Source: Streptomyces sp. HB132 (GTDB taxonomy: Bacteria; Actinomycetota; Actinomycetes; Streptomycetales; Streptomycetaceae). From it: a DNA stretch of 64,000 bases. Within the stretch, counting starts at the first letter, position 1. Each line of letters opens with the position of its first letter. This document shows positions 46,131 to 53,355 of the stretch, in pieces. Below the pieces are notes generated by a model. It was given only the letters and a program-made list of their open reading frames with translations. It searched no databases and was not told the DNA's origin. A program made the position numbers and the translations under genes. Location of the stretch: the NCBI RefSeq assembly GCF_016909575.1, contig NZ_JAFBGA010000002.1, positions 248,001 to 312,000 of the forward strand, written 5' to 3'.

Positions 46131-46323
46131 GGAGACGAAGACGTACACCACCATCGACCTGCGCAAGGGGATGGGCGAGATCCTGGACCGGACCCGGATC
46201 GCCGGCGAGGCCGCCGCCATCACCCGCAAGGGGAAGACGGTCGCCTACCTGGTGCCGGCCGAGTGGTTCGAGCAGATGGCCCGCGGGCGCCAGCCACACG
46301 GGGACCGACACGAGGCGGCCTGA
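46117..46323 (+). CDS. Phd/YefM-type antitoxin
   Basis: A 68-residue protein, or 64 if ATG 46129 is used. YTTIDLRKGMGEILDRTRIAGEAAAITRKGKTVAYLVPAEWFE is the Phd/YefM DNA-binding domain. It should repress its own operon through the palindromes just upstream and neutralise the downstream toxin. The C-terminal tail is very short, so the toxin-binding part may be supplied by the next gene. Confidence 0.88.
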   Translation: MLQHMETKTYTTIDLRKGMGEILDRTRIAGEAAAITRKGKTVAYLVPAEWFEQMARGRQPHGDRHEAA

Positions 46324-46351
46324 CCCACCCCCACACCAAGGAGCACGAACC

Positions 46352-46717
46352 ATGCCCGCCCACGCACTCCACTTCGATGGGTACGAGGGGGAACCCCTTC
46401 GGTTGCCGCCCATGCCCGAACACACGCCTCAAGCACTTCGGTTGGCGATCCAGGAACACACTCCGCACCTCCTCCCGGACTTTGAGGCGCACTGGAAGCG
46501 CGTCATCGGCGACGCCTTCAACATCACGCCCGTGCCCGCCTTCATGCGCCTGTGGTGGACGCAGTACGCCGTCGCGCGGAATCCCGTCCTCGACTCGCAC
46601 CTTCGCGACCTCGAAGCCCGCGCCGCCAAGTCCGAGGACCCCGAGGAGTCCCTCCGACTCCTGGAGGAGTACAGCCGCCTCCGGCACGAAGCCGCTGAGA
46701 GGAAGCCCGGAGAGTGA
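46352..46717 (+). CDS. DUF6247-like protein
   Basis: A 121-residue protein between antitoxin and toxin candidate. LRLAIQEHTPHLLPDFEAHWKRVIGDAF and FMRLWWTQYAVARNP resemble DUF6247, a helical Streptomyces family often found next to Phd-type antitoxins. An AAGGAG site 9 bp upstream fixes the start. It may assist neutralisation or be a third TA component; this is inference from position. Its stop overlaps the next start by 4 bp. Confidence 0.8.
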   Translation: MPAHALHFDGYEGEPLRLPPMPEHTPQALRLAIQEHTPHLLPDFEAHWKRVIGDAFNITPVPAFMRLWWTQYAVARNPVLDSHLRDLEARAAKSEDPEESLRLLEEYSRLRHEAAERKPGE

Positions 46718-47037
46718 TCGACGGACCACTCCGGCCGCCTTGGCAAATGGACTGGACGAAGCAGGCGCAGCACGACTTCCAGAACATGCCCGCCGAAGGC
46801 AATGACCTGATCATGAGTGCCCGTGCGGAACTGATCACGGCCGAAGACCCGTACTTCCGGGGGATCGACGCCGATGCCTCGCTCCCGCACTGGATGACCG
46901 TCCGACCTCTGGCCTCCACAAGCCCCGGCGGCCCCCACATCGTGGACCTGGCCGGCGGACGCGGCTGGCTCATCTACACCTTCATGCGGCGCCACCCCGA
47001 TCCCCAGATCGTCGTCACCGAAGCCTTCTGGGCCTGA
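46714..47037 (+). CDS. RelE/ParE-fold toxin candidate
   Basis: A 107-residue protein. MDWTKQAQHDFQNMPAEGND, WMTVRPLASTSPG and GRGWLIYTFMRRHPDPQIVVTEAFW give the alpha-alpha-beta-beta-beta pattern and the C-terminal beta strand of RelE-like ribosome-dependent mRNases. Catalytic residues are not certain. It is coupled to the DUF6247-like gene (GTG within GTGATCGAC), making a three-gene toxin-antitoxin operon that alone constitutes cassette 3. Confidence 0.72.
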   Translation: MIDGPLRPPWQMDWTKQAQHDFQNMPAEGNDLIMSARAELITAEDPYFRGIDADASLPHWMTVRPLASTSPGGPHIVDLAGGRGWLIYTFMRRHPDPQIVVTEAFWA

Positions 47038-47147
47038 CGTCTGCGCTACCGGAGCGTCTGCCGCACAGGTGGCTCCCGTTCCAATTTCCGTCACCCGCTC
47101 CAGCACAGAACCTCAGACTGATGCCCCCACAGTCGACGTGCCCCATC

Positions 47148-47264
47148 CGTGCCCAGCAGGGCGGACAACAGCGGTCAGATACGGCTCGCAGAGACAGGGG
47201 CCCATCCACCTGCCCGCCGCAAAACCCCAGTTCAGGTCCCCTCTGGCAGCCCAAGAACCGTTGA
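47148..47264. repeat. element arm upstream of att copy 4
   Basis: Starts GTGCCCCATCCGTGCCCAGC and contains GCGGACAACAGCGGTCAG; 117 bp long to the att core, about 10 bp shorter than the other arms. Confidence 0.75.
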
Positions 47265-47307
47265 TTCCCAAGCTCAGAGCGCGAGTTCGATTCTCGTCAC
47301 CCGCTCC
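47265..47307. repeat. att copy 4
   Basis: Matches the tRNA-Gly core for 43 bp; the final A of CCA is replaced by T. The flanking hairpin here is different from that of copies 1-3, so the downstream element was not the same one. Confidence 0.93.
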
Positions 47308-47310
47308 TGA

Positions 47311-47343
47311 ACAAGGCCCCAGGTCATCGACCTGGGGCCTTGT
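47311..47343 (+). terminator. hairpin after att copy 4
   Basis: ACAAGGCCCCAGGTC pairs perfectly with GACCTGGGGCCTTGT, loop of 3, followed by CGTTGTC. It takes the place of the tRNA terminator copy found at copies 2 and 3. Confidence 0.7.
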
Positions 47344-47599
47344 CGTTGTCTAGACCTCTCATGACCTGCCACGCCCTCCCTATCTCGCGAAAATGCCCAG
47401 CCCAGAGGGCACGCGGCGCACCACCTCGGGCGGCACCCGGGTCCGCCGGCGGGACGCATAGTCCGTGATCCGGGCCCCTTGCCCGCCCCCCGGCGCGCTC
47501 AATGCGGTCAGATTGTGATGGCAGCGAGCAACCCACGGATCCCAAGCAGCGAGGCGCGTGTCTCCCTTCACTCCGCGCGGCGCGTCTACCGCGCCGTAA

Positions 47600-47941
47600 A
47601 GGGATACGCATGCGTCGAGCGTCGAGCGTGCGGGCAACGAGACATACGCGACGTGGTTTCTCCGCACGGCGGGCGAGTTCGACTCCGACACTGTCGCTTG
47701 CCTGCGCGAGGCGCTCGGCGATGCCCGTCGGGACGGCGCCGAGCGGGTCCTGCTCGATGTCTCCCAGGTGGGCTTTGGGGACTCCACCTTCCTGCACGCA
47801 CTTTTCGAGGGGCGTCGCGGACCCGCCGGGCTCGTCCTCGTCGGGCCGCTTCCCTTCCAGATCCGACGCCTGTTCGAGATCACGGGCACTCTGCGTCTGT
47901 TCCCCCTCGCGACGGACCGCGGTGGCTCCGGCTTCGTCTGA
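47600..47941 (+). pseudogene. STAS-domain (anti-anti-sigma) gene without start
   Basis: A frame ending at TGA 47941 encodes a good STAS domain: ETYATWFLRTAGEFDSDTVACLREAL, GAERVLLDVSQVGFGDSTFL (with the usual phosphorylatable Ser) and LVLVGPLPFQIRRLFEITGTLRLFPLA. In-frame TAA at 47597 lies just upstream and no ATG, GTG or TTG follows before the domain. An ATG in another frame at 47609 would need one frameshift. It is most likely a pseudogene with a 5' frameshift. STAS proteins antagonise anti-sigma factors in SigB-type stress pathways, consistent with the other genes of cassette 4. Confidence 0.65.
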
Positions 47942-47958
47942 GCCTTGCCCCTATCTGA

Positions 47959-48468
47959 TCAGGTCGGCTCCGTCGGCGGGCCCGCCGACGGAGGCGGCCC
48001 GGCGAGGAGGATCTCGGCGGCCTGACTGGCGTTGTCGGCGTCTACGGCGCGGGCCATGGCCGTGCGGGCGGCCTCCGGTGGCGTGTCCGGCGGGACGACC
48101 ATCAGGGAGAAGTGGTCGTTGTCACCGCGGGTGATCAGGACGGTGTCGTCGCCGACGGGGAAGGAGTCGAGGTGCACGACCCGGTCGTCGACGACGAGAC
48201 GGGTCGGGATGCCTTTCCAGGCGGAGGCGTCCAGGCCGATCCGCGCGATGGGCCCGAGGTACTCGGTCAGGGCGGTGATCAGCGGCGGGATCTCCCGCTC
48301 GACGTTACGCGAGCGCGGCCACCACGCGCCGTCCAAAAGGCTCTGCCGGGATCCCGTCGTCTCCATCCGGAGCAGCGCGGTGCCCGGCCCGACCGACCGG
48401 TGGGTCTCGTCCGGCAGGAGGCGCGGGGGCGTGGGGACATGGTGCGGGGAGACGTTTGTGTCGGTCAT
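47959..48468 (-). CDS. DUF5994 family protein
   Basis: A 169-residue soluble protein. RLLPDETHRSVGPGTALLRMET, SLLDGAWWPRSRNVEREIPPLITALTEYLG, RIGLDASAWKGIPTR and LMVVPPDTPPEAARTAMARAV are the DUF5994 pattern. In Streptomyces these genes cluster with STAS, GAF and PP2C stress-signalling genes; their biochemical role is unknown. The start at ATG 48468 (MTDTNVSP) is chosen over 48522 because it matches the paralogues here. Two more copies, one broken and one intact, lie within 3 kb. Confidence 0.85.
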   Translation of the reverse strand: MTDTNVSPHHVPTPPRLLPDETHRSVGPGTALLRMETTGSRQSLLDGAWWPRSRNVEREIPPLITALTEYLGPIARIGLDASAWKGIPTRLVVDDRVVHLDSFPVGDDTVLITRGDNDHFSLMVVPPDTPPEAARTAMARAVDADNASQAAEILLAGPPPSAGPPTEPT

Positions 48469-48602
48469 CGGTGGTCCGCCCGTCCACGGGTGGTGCCGCT
48501 TCCGCCCGGGGCGGCGCCACATCGGACGCCGGACCGGCGGGCGGGGCGACGGCCCCGCACTTTCACCGTACTCCGGAGGACGTGCGGGCGCGCAGCCCTC
48601 CG

Positions 48603-49480
48603 ATGGGGAACCGACCGGCGACGGGGCTTCGGACGTACCGTGAGCGTACGGAGGCGTACCGTCTGACTTCGGTCGCGCGGGGAGGGGGGCGGGAAGGACG
48701 GTGCCGTCCTAAACGCAAAGAGCCAAAAGCCGAAGCCCCGTCGCCGCCGGGGTACGCCGAAATCCGGATCGTCTCCGCCTCCCCGGACGCCGCCCGCAGA
48801 GTGGCCGACATCCTGCGCCACCGTCTCGCCGGCGGGGAGCAGCGCGGCTGCCCCATCCCGGGCAGGGACACCCGCCTCCATCTCACCGTCGACACCACCC
48901 GCACCGCCGGGCCGGTCCTGACTGACCGCCAGCCGGCCCTCGCGGGGCACCGGCCCCACGCCGAGGAACATGACCGGGCAGCCGGAGCCGGCGGGCGCAC
49001 GTGGCGGCCCCGGATGACCTTCGGACGCCACGAGGACGACCGGGCCCCCGACCGCTCGGAGCGCTTCGCAGAGATGCTGCTGGGCGGGCTCCTGGACCAC
49101 GCCCACGGGCTGCCGCCCGACGGGGTGGGGCCGACCCTCGCCGACGCGGTCGCCCGGATGGGGGGCCGCGATGTGCGGATCCTGCTCCAGGACTATGGGC
49201 AGCGGAATCTGGTCCCCCGCGCCGGCGACGGACTGGAGGACGGCGATCCCGTGCCGATCGACGGTTCGGCGGCCGGTCGGTGCTTCCTCACCTCGCGTGC
49301 GGTCGAGATGCCGCTGGCCGACGGAGTGCGGGTCCACGTCCCGCTGCTGGACGGCGGCGACCAGGCCGGCGTCCTGGACGCGGTCGACGACGACGGGCTC
49401 CGCCTCCTGCGCAGGCTCGCGGCCCTGGCCGCCGCCACCTGCAGACCAAGAACGGCTACACCGACCTCAGGGCGAAGTGG
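48603..49480 (+). pseudogene. truncated GAF-containing PP2C-type regulator fused to a DUF5994 C-terminal-like domain
   Basis: One plus frame (start ATG 48603, uncertain) reads YAEIRIVSASPDAARRVADIL and RLHLTVDTTRTAGP, like the C-terminal domain of the protein at 50034. Then from MTFGRHEDD it is a GAF-type domain of actinobacterial PP2C/SpoIIE phosphatases: LLDHAHGLPPDGVGPTLADAV, DVRILLQDYGQRNLVPR, GRCFLTSRAVEMPLADGVRV. The expected next motif, LQTKNGYTDL, is present only in the next frame at about 49440-49470, and the phosphatase domain after it is missing. So there is one frameshift plus a deletion that fused it to a DUF5994 relic. Confidence 0.7.
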
Positions 49481-49800
49481 TCCTTGTCGCCAAGGGTGAT
49501 GAAGGACCCTCCCGGGCGTGCGTGTCCAGGCCGACGCGCGTGATGGGACCGAGGTGCGAGGTGAGCACCTCGATCAGGTCGGACAGGTCGGTCGCGACGT
49601 CCCGGGAACGGGGCCACGACCCACCGACGAGAACGCCTTCGAGGCACCGCGCGGTCTGCCGCCGGAGCAGCTCCGTGCCGGGGCTTGACCGCTCTGTGGA
49701 TCTCGTCCGGCAGGAGCTTCGGCGGAAAGGAGCTGCCGGACCACCCATGGTGGTCCGCCCTGTCCGCGCGTGGCTGCCGGCACCTCATGGCCGGCGAGAC
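49456..49800 (-). pseudogene. broken DUF5994 copy
   Basis: Minus-strand DUF5994 pieces lie in two or three frames: LLPDEIHRAVK, then RRQTARCLEGVLVGGSWPRSRDVATDLSDLIEVLTSHLGP and ITRVGLDTHAREG, then GGSFITLGDKDHFALRSV. It needs at least two frameshifts and an internal deletion to match the intact paralogue at 47959-48468, so it is a clear pseudogene. It is joined head-on to the truncated PP2C gene. Confidence 0.75.
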
Positions 49801-50033
49801 ACCGCTGTCGTCTCACGGTACGCGCGTGCCCGCGGTCACGCCCGCGACCGCCGACCGGGCGGATGCTCCCGGCCCGGGAAAACGGCTGGACGGAGACCGC
49901 TCGTCCGCCCCCGGCGCGGAGTAGGCTGAACGCACCGGGAGTAACTCGAACACCCGCTCCCACGCGGACGTCGTTTCCGGCGATCAAGACACTGGGCCGC
50001 TCTGCAGGGCGGCCCGGAGACGGGTCCGCGATC

Positions 50034-50897
50034 ATGACCACCACCCTCGCACCCCCACATTCGGCGCGCCTTTCGCTGACGCCGCAGACCACACCCGCCG
50101 GTCTCCTGGACGGCGCCTGGTGGCCTCGCTCGCGTGACCTCGCCGCTGAGCTTCCGCCCCTGGTCGACGCGCTTGGAGAGCGCTTCGGACGCATCACACG
50201 GGTCACGGTGAACCCCACCCGCTGGCCCGTCGTCCCGCACAAGGTTCCTGCCACCGGGCACACCGTGCACGTCGGCTGGTTCACCGAACAGGATCCCGAC
50301 AAGATGATCCTGCTCTCCTACACCGTCGGCCGCGTCGACCTGCTGGTGATTCCACCCGAGACCGAACCCGCCGCAGCCACCCGGCTCATGACGGCGGCCG
50401 CCATCCCCGGCAGCGTCCTCACCGCCGGTTTCCTGATGTCCGACGAAGCCGCGACCGGCCGCCGTATGCGCGACGCCCGCAGCAGCGAGGACGCCTGGGA
50501 GACGGACGGAGGGGCCGGCCTGCCGCCCCTCCGGCACCCGGTCGTCGGCGCGCGGATGATTCCGCTGCCGAAGAACACACCCGGGACAACCCACCCGCCG
50601 GCCTCTCGCTCGCCCGTGACGGGACCACGCCCCTTGTACCGCACCGACACCCTCCTGCCCTCGGCCGGACAGGCCGAGATCCGCATCGTCGCCGCCACCC
50701 CCGAAGCCGCCCGCGCGGTCGCCGAGGTGATCCGCCGCTCGTTCGCCGGGACGGAACAGCGCAGCTACCCCGTCCTCGACGGCGGCACCCGCCTCCACCT
50801 CACCGTCGACACCGAAACCGGCGCAGAGCCCGCCCGCGCCTGGCTCACCACCAGCAGATCGTCCCCTCTCACCGGCGCCCACGTCGACGAAGTCTGA
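50034..50897 (+). CDS. DUF5994 protein with extra C-terminal domain
   Basis: A 287-residue protein. Residues 1-145 are DUF5994 (LLDGAWWPRSRDLAAELPPLVDALGERFG, RVTVNPTRWPVVPHKVP, LLVIPPETEPAAATRLM). After a Pro/Thr linker comes a second domain of about 55 residues, AEIRIVAATPEAARAVAEVIRRSFAGTEQ and TRLHLTVDTE, also found as a fragment in the 48.6-kb pseudogene. ATG 50034 is chosen from homology; the open frame extends upstream to 49770 without family similarity. Function unknown. Confidence 0.8.
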   Translation: MTTTLAPPHSARLSLTPQTTPAGLLDGAWWPRSRDLAAELPPLVDALGERFGRITRVTVNPTRWPVVPHKVPATGHTVHVGWFTEQDPDKMILLSYTVGRVDLLVIPPETEPAAATRLMTAAAIPGSVLTAGFLMSDEAATGRRMRDARSSEDAWETDGGAGLPPLRHPVVGARMIPLPKNTPGTTHPPASRSPVTGPRPLYRTDTLLPSAGQAEIRIVAATPEAARAVAEVIRRSFAGTEQRSYPVLDGGTRLHLTVDTETGAEPARAWLTTSRSSPLTGAHVDEV

Positions 50898-50934
50898 GCG
50901 GCATCGGACCTTCATGCGACGAAAGGACCTGGTC

Positions 50935-51123
50935 ATGGCGACACTCCGCGAGCGACAGCTCCATCGCGAACGGGCCCTGACCGCCCTCTACGAAGCCACC
51001 GAAGGCAACCGGCTCCTCGGCATGACGGGGCGGAAGCTGCGCGACGACTGGCGCGTCCCGGAGGAAGACCTGGCCGCCGCCTGCACCTACCTCGTCGGCG
51101 AGGGCCTGATCACCGTCGACTGA
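50935..51123 (+). CDS. small winged-helix-like protein
   Basis: A 62-residue protein. ATLRERQLHRERALTALYEATEGNRLLGMTGRKLRDDWRVPEEDLAAACTYLVGEGLITVD has the pattern of a compact winged helix ending in a beta wing. An AAAGGACC site 6 bp upstream of ATG 50935 fixes the start. It follows the DUF5994 gene by 37 bp. In Streptomyces such small proteins often lie beside DUF5994 genes. Function unknown. Confidence 0.68.
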   Translation: MATLRERQLHRERALTALYEATEGNRLLGMTGRKLRDDWRVPEEDLAAACTYLVGEGLITVD

Positions 51124-51197
51124 GCACCGGATAACACACCCGCGATGGCCTCCCTCACCCACCAGGGAATTTGCCGTATGTATGGAGGCCGAAGAAC

Positions 51198-51353
51198 ATG
51201 AGCGCGGCTGAGCCGGACTACCCCGGCTGCCCGCTCTCGCCTCCCGGCCCGCCCGGCCGAGAAGTCGTACGATTGAACACGGATCAAGCACGCTCACGTG
51301 TGACGATCCGGAAGGGCGGCCCCGACGCAGTAAATGCGCCGGGGCCGTTGTGA
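51198..51353 (+). CDS. small ORF, doubtful
   Basis: A 51-residue frame (MSAAEPDYPGCPLSPPGPP at the start), proline-rich at the start with a basic middle. It has only a weak GAAG ribosome site and its end runs into a terminator hairpin. I do not recognise it; it may be noise. Confidence 0.25.
   Translation: MSAAEPDYPGCPLSPPGPPGREVVRLNTDQARSRVTIRKGGPDAVNAPGPL
51317..51347. terminator. hairpin
   Basis: CGGCCCCG at 51317-51324 pairs with CGGGGCCG at 51340-51347, with extra GC pairs inside. It probably ends the DUF5994/winged-helix transcript. Confidence 0.6.
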
Positions 51354-51737
51354 CGACCGCCGCCAGGCCCGCGCACCCGGCGCCTCGGACGTGGCACCGG
51401 CCGGTACGTCGGCGCCCGTCGCCCCTCGCGACGCCAGTCAGCGCCAGCCGGGAGATCCGCCGTTTGGGGGCCGCGCGCTGTCGCGGGACCCAACCCCTTC
51501 CGTCGTCTGTTGCATGGCGCAGAGCAGCGGGGGCGCCAGGCGGCAGTGGATCAGAGTCCTGCGAGGTGCGGGTCGCGGAGGTGGGGCGGGACGGCGGTGC
51601 CCTGGTTCGCGCGGTTCCCCGTGCGCAAGGAGAACCGCTTCGAGCATGGGGACGCAGGTCAGGAGTACGAACGTCACGACCGGCCTGCCGCCGTCACAGA
51701 GCCGGCATGGGCCCGCTGCCGTCGGTGCAGCGGCGTT
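51354..51737. other. no gene recognised
   Basis: About 380 bp of high-GC sequence between the hairpin and the STAS relic. The frames here do not resemble any family I know. Confidence 0.4.
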
Positions 51738-52100
51738 CAGAAGGTGCTGAACGGCCCGGGAGCGGCTCGCGAGTCTGAGGCGGGGTCTCCCTGCTGGGGC
51801 CACCAGTCGAGGACGGTCAGGAAGCGGAGTCGCAGAAGGTGACCCGGGAGGTGTCCAGGACGAGCCCGGTGCAGCCGTCGTCGGCTGCTGAGGCCGGCAG
51901 TCCCCGCAGCGGGGCGGCGCTGAAGTGGTCGATCTCTCCGGCAAGGCGGACGACCAGGATGGTGCAGGAGCCGACGACTATGACGCCGGGCGTGGTGTCC
52001 GAGCCCGAGTCGTGCACGACAGGAGGAGCAGGGGCGACGAGAGCGGCGGACAGTATCGGTGCGGCGCTTGAAGTACTCACATCCCCGTCAACGCCTCCCA
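51738..52100 (-). pseudogene. second STAS-domain gene, frameshifted
   Basis: On the minus strand, VVHDSGSDTTPGVIVVG, CTILVVRLAGEIDHFSAAPLRGLPA and GLVLDTSRVTFCDSA form a STAS domain ending prematurely in CDSAS-stop at 51817. A neighbouring frame continues FLTVLDWWPQQGDPASDS to a stop at about 51738, which is the normal C-terminal helix. One base change in length explains it. The start is uncertain: the open frame runs up to 52359 without family similarity, and GTG codons around 52080-52140 are possible starts. Like the STAS relic at 47.6 kb it belongs to SigB-type signalling. Confidence 0.6.
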
Positions 52101-52328
52101 CCCGGGGCCGGGGAACGAGCCACGCGACCCTTTCACCCCGTGTGACCAGCACCGATCCCCGACAAAGGGGGATTCCACCCGAACGAGGCAGGCGGACACC
52201 CACGACGCGACCGCTGCCCTCCAGGACCGCGCCCCGAGTGGGACCGGCTGTGAGGGGGGAGCGTCTCCCAGGGCATCCTGCCGACTGGAGACTTCGGTGA
52301 CCGTGGACTTCGACAGGAGACCTGTTAC

Positions 52329-52454
52329 GTGCCCCATCCATGCCCAGCGGAGCGGACAACAGCGGTCAGGTACGCTCCCTGGGACCGTAGCCAACCATCC
52401 CGTCCAACGGGAAAGCGCAGGTCAGAGCACCTCCGGTTGCCCACGAACCGCTGA
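52329..52454. repeat. element arm upstream of att copy 5
   Basis: Starts GTGCCCCATCCATGCCCAGC and contains GCGGACAACAGCGGTCAG; colinear with the other three arms, and the same distance from the att core as the arms of copies 2 and 3. Confidence 0.75.
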
Positions 52455-52496
52455 TTCCCAAGCTCAGAGCGCGAGTTCGATTCTCGTCACCCGCTC
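52455..52496. repeat. att copy 5 (outer end of the array)
   Basis: 42 bp identical to the tRNA-Gly core, diverging at the last bases (CTCT instead of CTCC). No terminator copy follows; instead an IS4-type relic abuts it. It is the last copy in the window. Confidence 0.92.
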
Positions 52497-52499
52497 TTC

Positions 52500-52815
52500 G
52501 CCAACCGGGCGTCCATCACCCCCGCCGCTCCGGACGGGAATCGAACGGCGGCGAGCGCAAGATCGAATCCGTCGACGGCCGCCATCCGCGCGGCCAGGCG
52601 CCCCGGATCTCGCTGGTGGCGACGGGAACAGCCACCCGGTAGAACGTCTCCCACAGCACGTCGCGGACCAATCGCTTGCGGGCCCGGGTGATCGCCGACG
52701 CGGTCGGCGGCTCCCAGGGGCGCCCCACACGCCGAACCGCGACAGCGACCTGGCGACCTCCGAAGCGGGGCGGGTCCAGGATCACTGCCACGGAAATCAT
52801 GAACAGAAGGTAATT
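52500..52815 (-). pseudogene. IS4-family transposase relic
   Basis: Minus-strand fragments read VRRVGRPWEPPTASAITRARKRL, VLWETFYRVAVPVATSEIRGAW, and in the neighbouring frame RMAAVDGFDLALAAVRF. These match the N-terminal part of IS4-type transposases (PTxxAITxARxRLG, ALFxxVAxPVATPxTRGAW, LMAVDGFxLDV). It is frameshifted and lacks the DDE core, so it is dead. It lies directly outside att copy 5. Confidence 0.65.
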
Positions 52816-52818
52816 CAC

Positions 52819-53211
52819 ATGCGCGCCCGCTTGAACACCAGCACCACCACGGACCCCAAAATTGCACAGGGGATCACCGCACTCACCGATGGGCACGAAT
52901 ACGTGGTGCTCGAAATTTCCGCTCGTTTCGGGATGGCCACCTCCTTTCGCGTCGAATTCATTGATCACGGGCTGAGACAGTCCGCACTTTTCGACACTCG
53001 AGTCTTCACCGTAACTTCCCACTCCCTACCGCCGACCTGGCAATACTTTCAGCTTGAATCCGGCTCCTTCTCCCTGTGCCCGCAACCTTGGAACGAGCCC
53101 GGTTTCTGGGACGACTACTACGACGGGGACCCGCTTGCCGTCGCGGTGTACGAACACGAGCGGGCGGCGATCCTGACCCATTCGCAGTCGCTGACCGAAC
53201 GCAGCTGGTGA
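52819..53211 (+). CDS. hypothetical protein, possible immunity gene
   Basis: A 130-residue protein of lower GC than its neighbours. KIAQGITALTDGHEYVVLEISARFGMATSFRVEF and LPPTWQYFQLESGSFSLCPQPWNEPGFWDDYYDGDPLAVAVYEHER suggest a small alpha/beta single-domain protein rich in aromatic and acidic residues, as in many toxin-immunity proteins. I do not recognise the family. ATG 52819 follows AGAAGGTAATTCAC. It begins a same-strand run of small genes up to 55.3 kb. Confidence 0.62.
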   Translation: MRARLNTSTTTDPKIAQGITALTDGHEYVVLEISARFGMATSFRVEFIDHGLRQSALFDTRVFTVTSHSLPPTWQYFQLESGSFSLCPQPWNEPGFWDDYYDGDPLAVAVYEHERAAILTHSQSLTERSW

Positions 53212-53262
53212 CCCGTGCAAAGTAAATGTGGGTTCATCAACCGCATGACCCAGGAGATGATA

Positions 53263-53355
53263 ATGCCGCACACGTATGACGATAAATTCCGGCCCGGGTT
53301 CCGACTTCTTGACAAACAAATCCGAAGAATCAACGACAAGGCGTTCCTGTGGTGA
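53263..53355 (+). CDS. 30-residue ORF coupled to the colicin-immunity-like gene
   Basis: MPHTYDDKFRPGFRLLDK is the start of a 30-residue frame (36 if ATG 53245 is used). CAGGAG lies 6 bp before ATG 53263, a strong ribosome site. Its TGA overlaps the GTG start of the next gene, so it could drive coupled translation. It may also be the tail of a lost toxin. Short, so only moderately supported. Confidence 0.45.
   Translation: MPHTYDDKFRPGFRLLDKQIRRINDKAFLW

Noticed and set aside
47959..52100. Cassette 4 as a biosynthetic or phage region
   Set aside because: No capsid, terminase, polyketide, NRPS or RiPP enzyme motifs; recognised domains are STAS, GAF/PP2C and DUF5994 only.
37735..52496. att copies as additional tRNA genes
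   Set aside because: Copies 2-5 contain only the anticodon-to-3' part; acceptor 5' strand and D-arm are missing, so they cannot be functional tRNAs.
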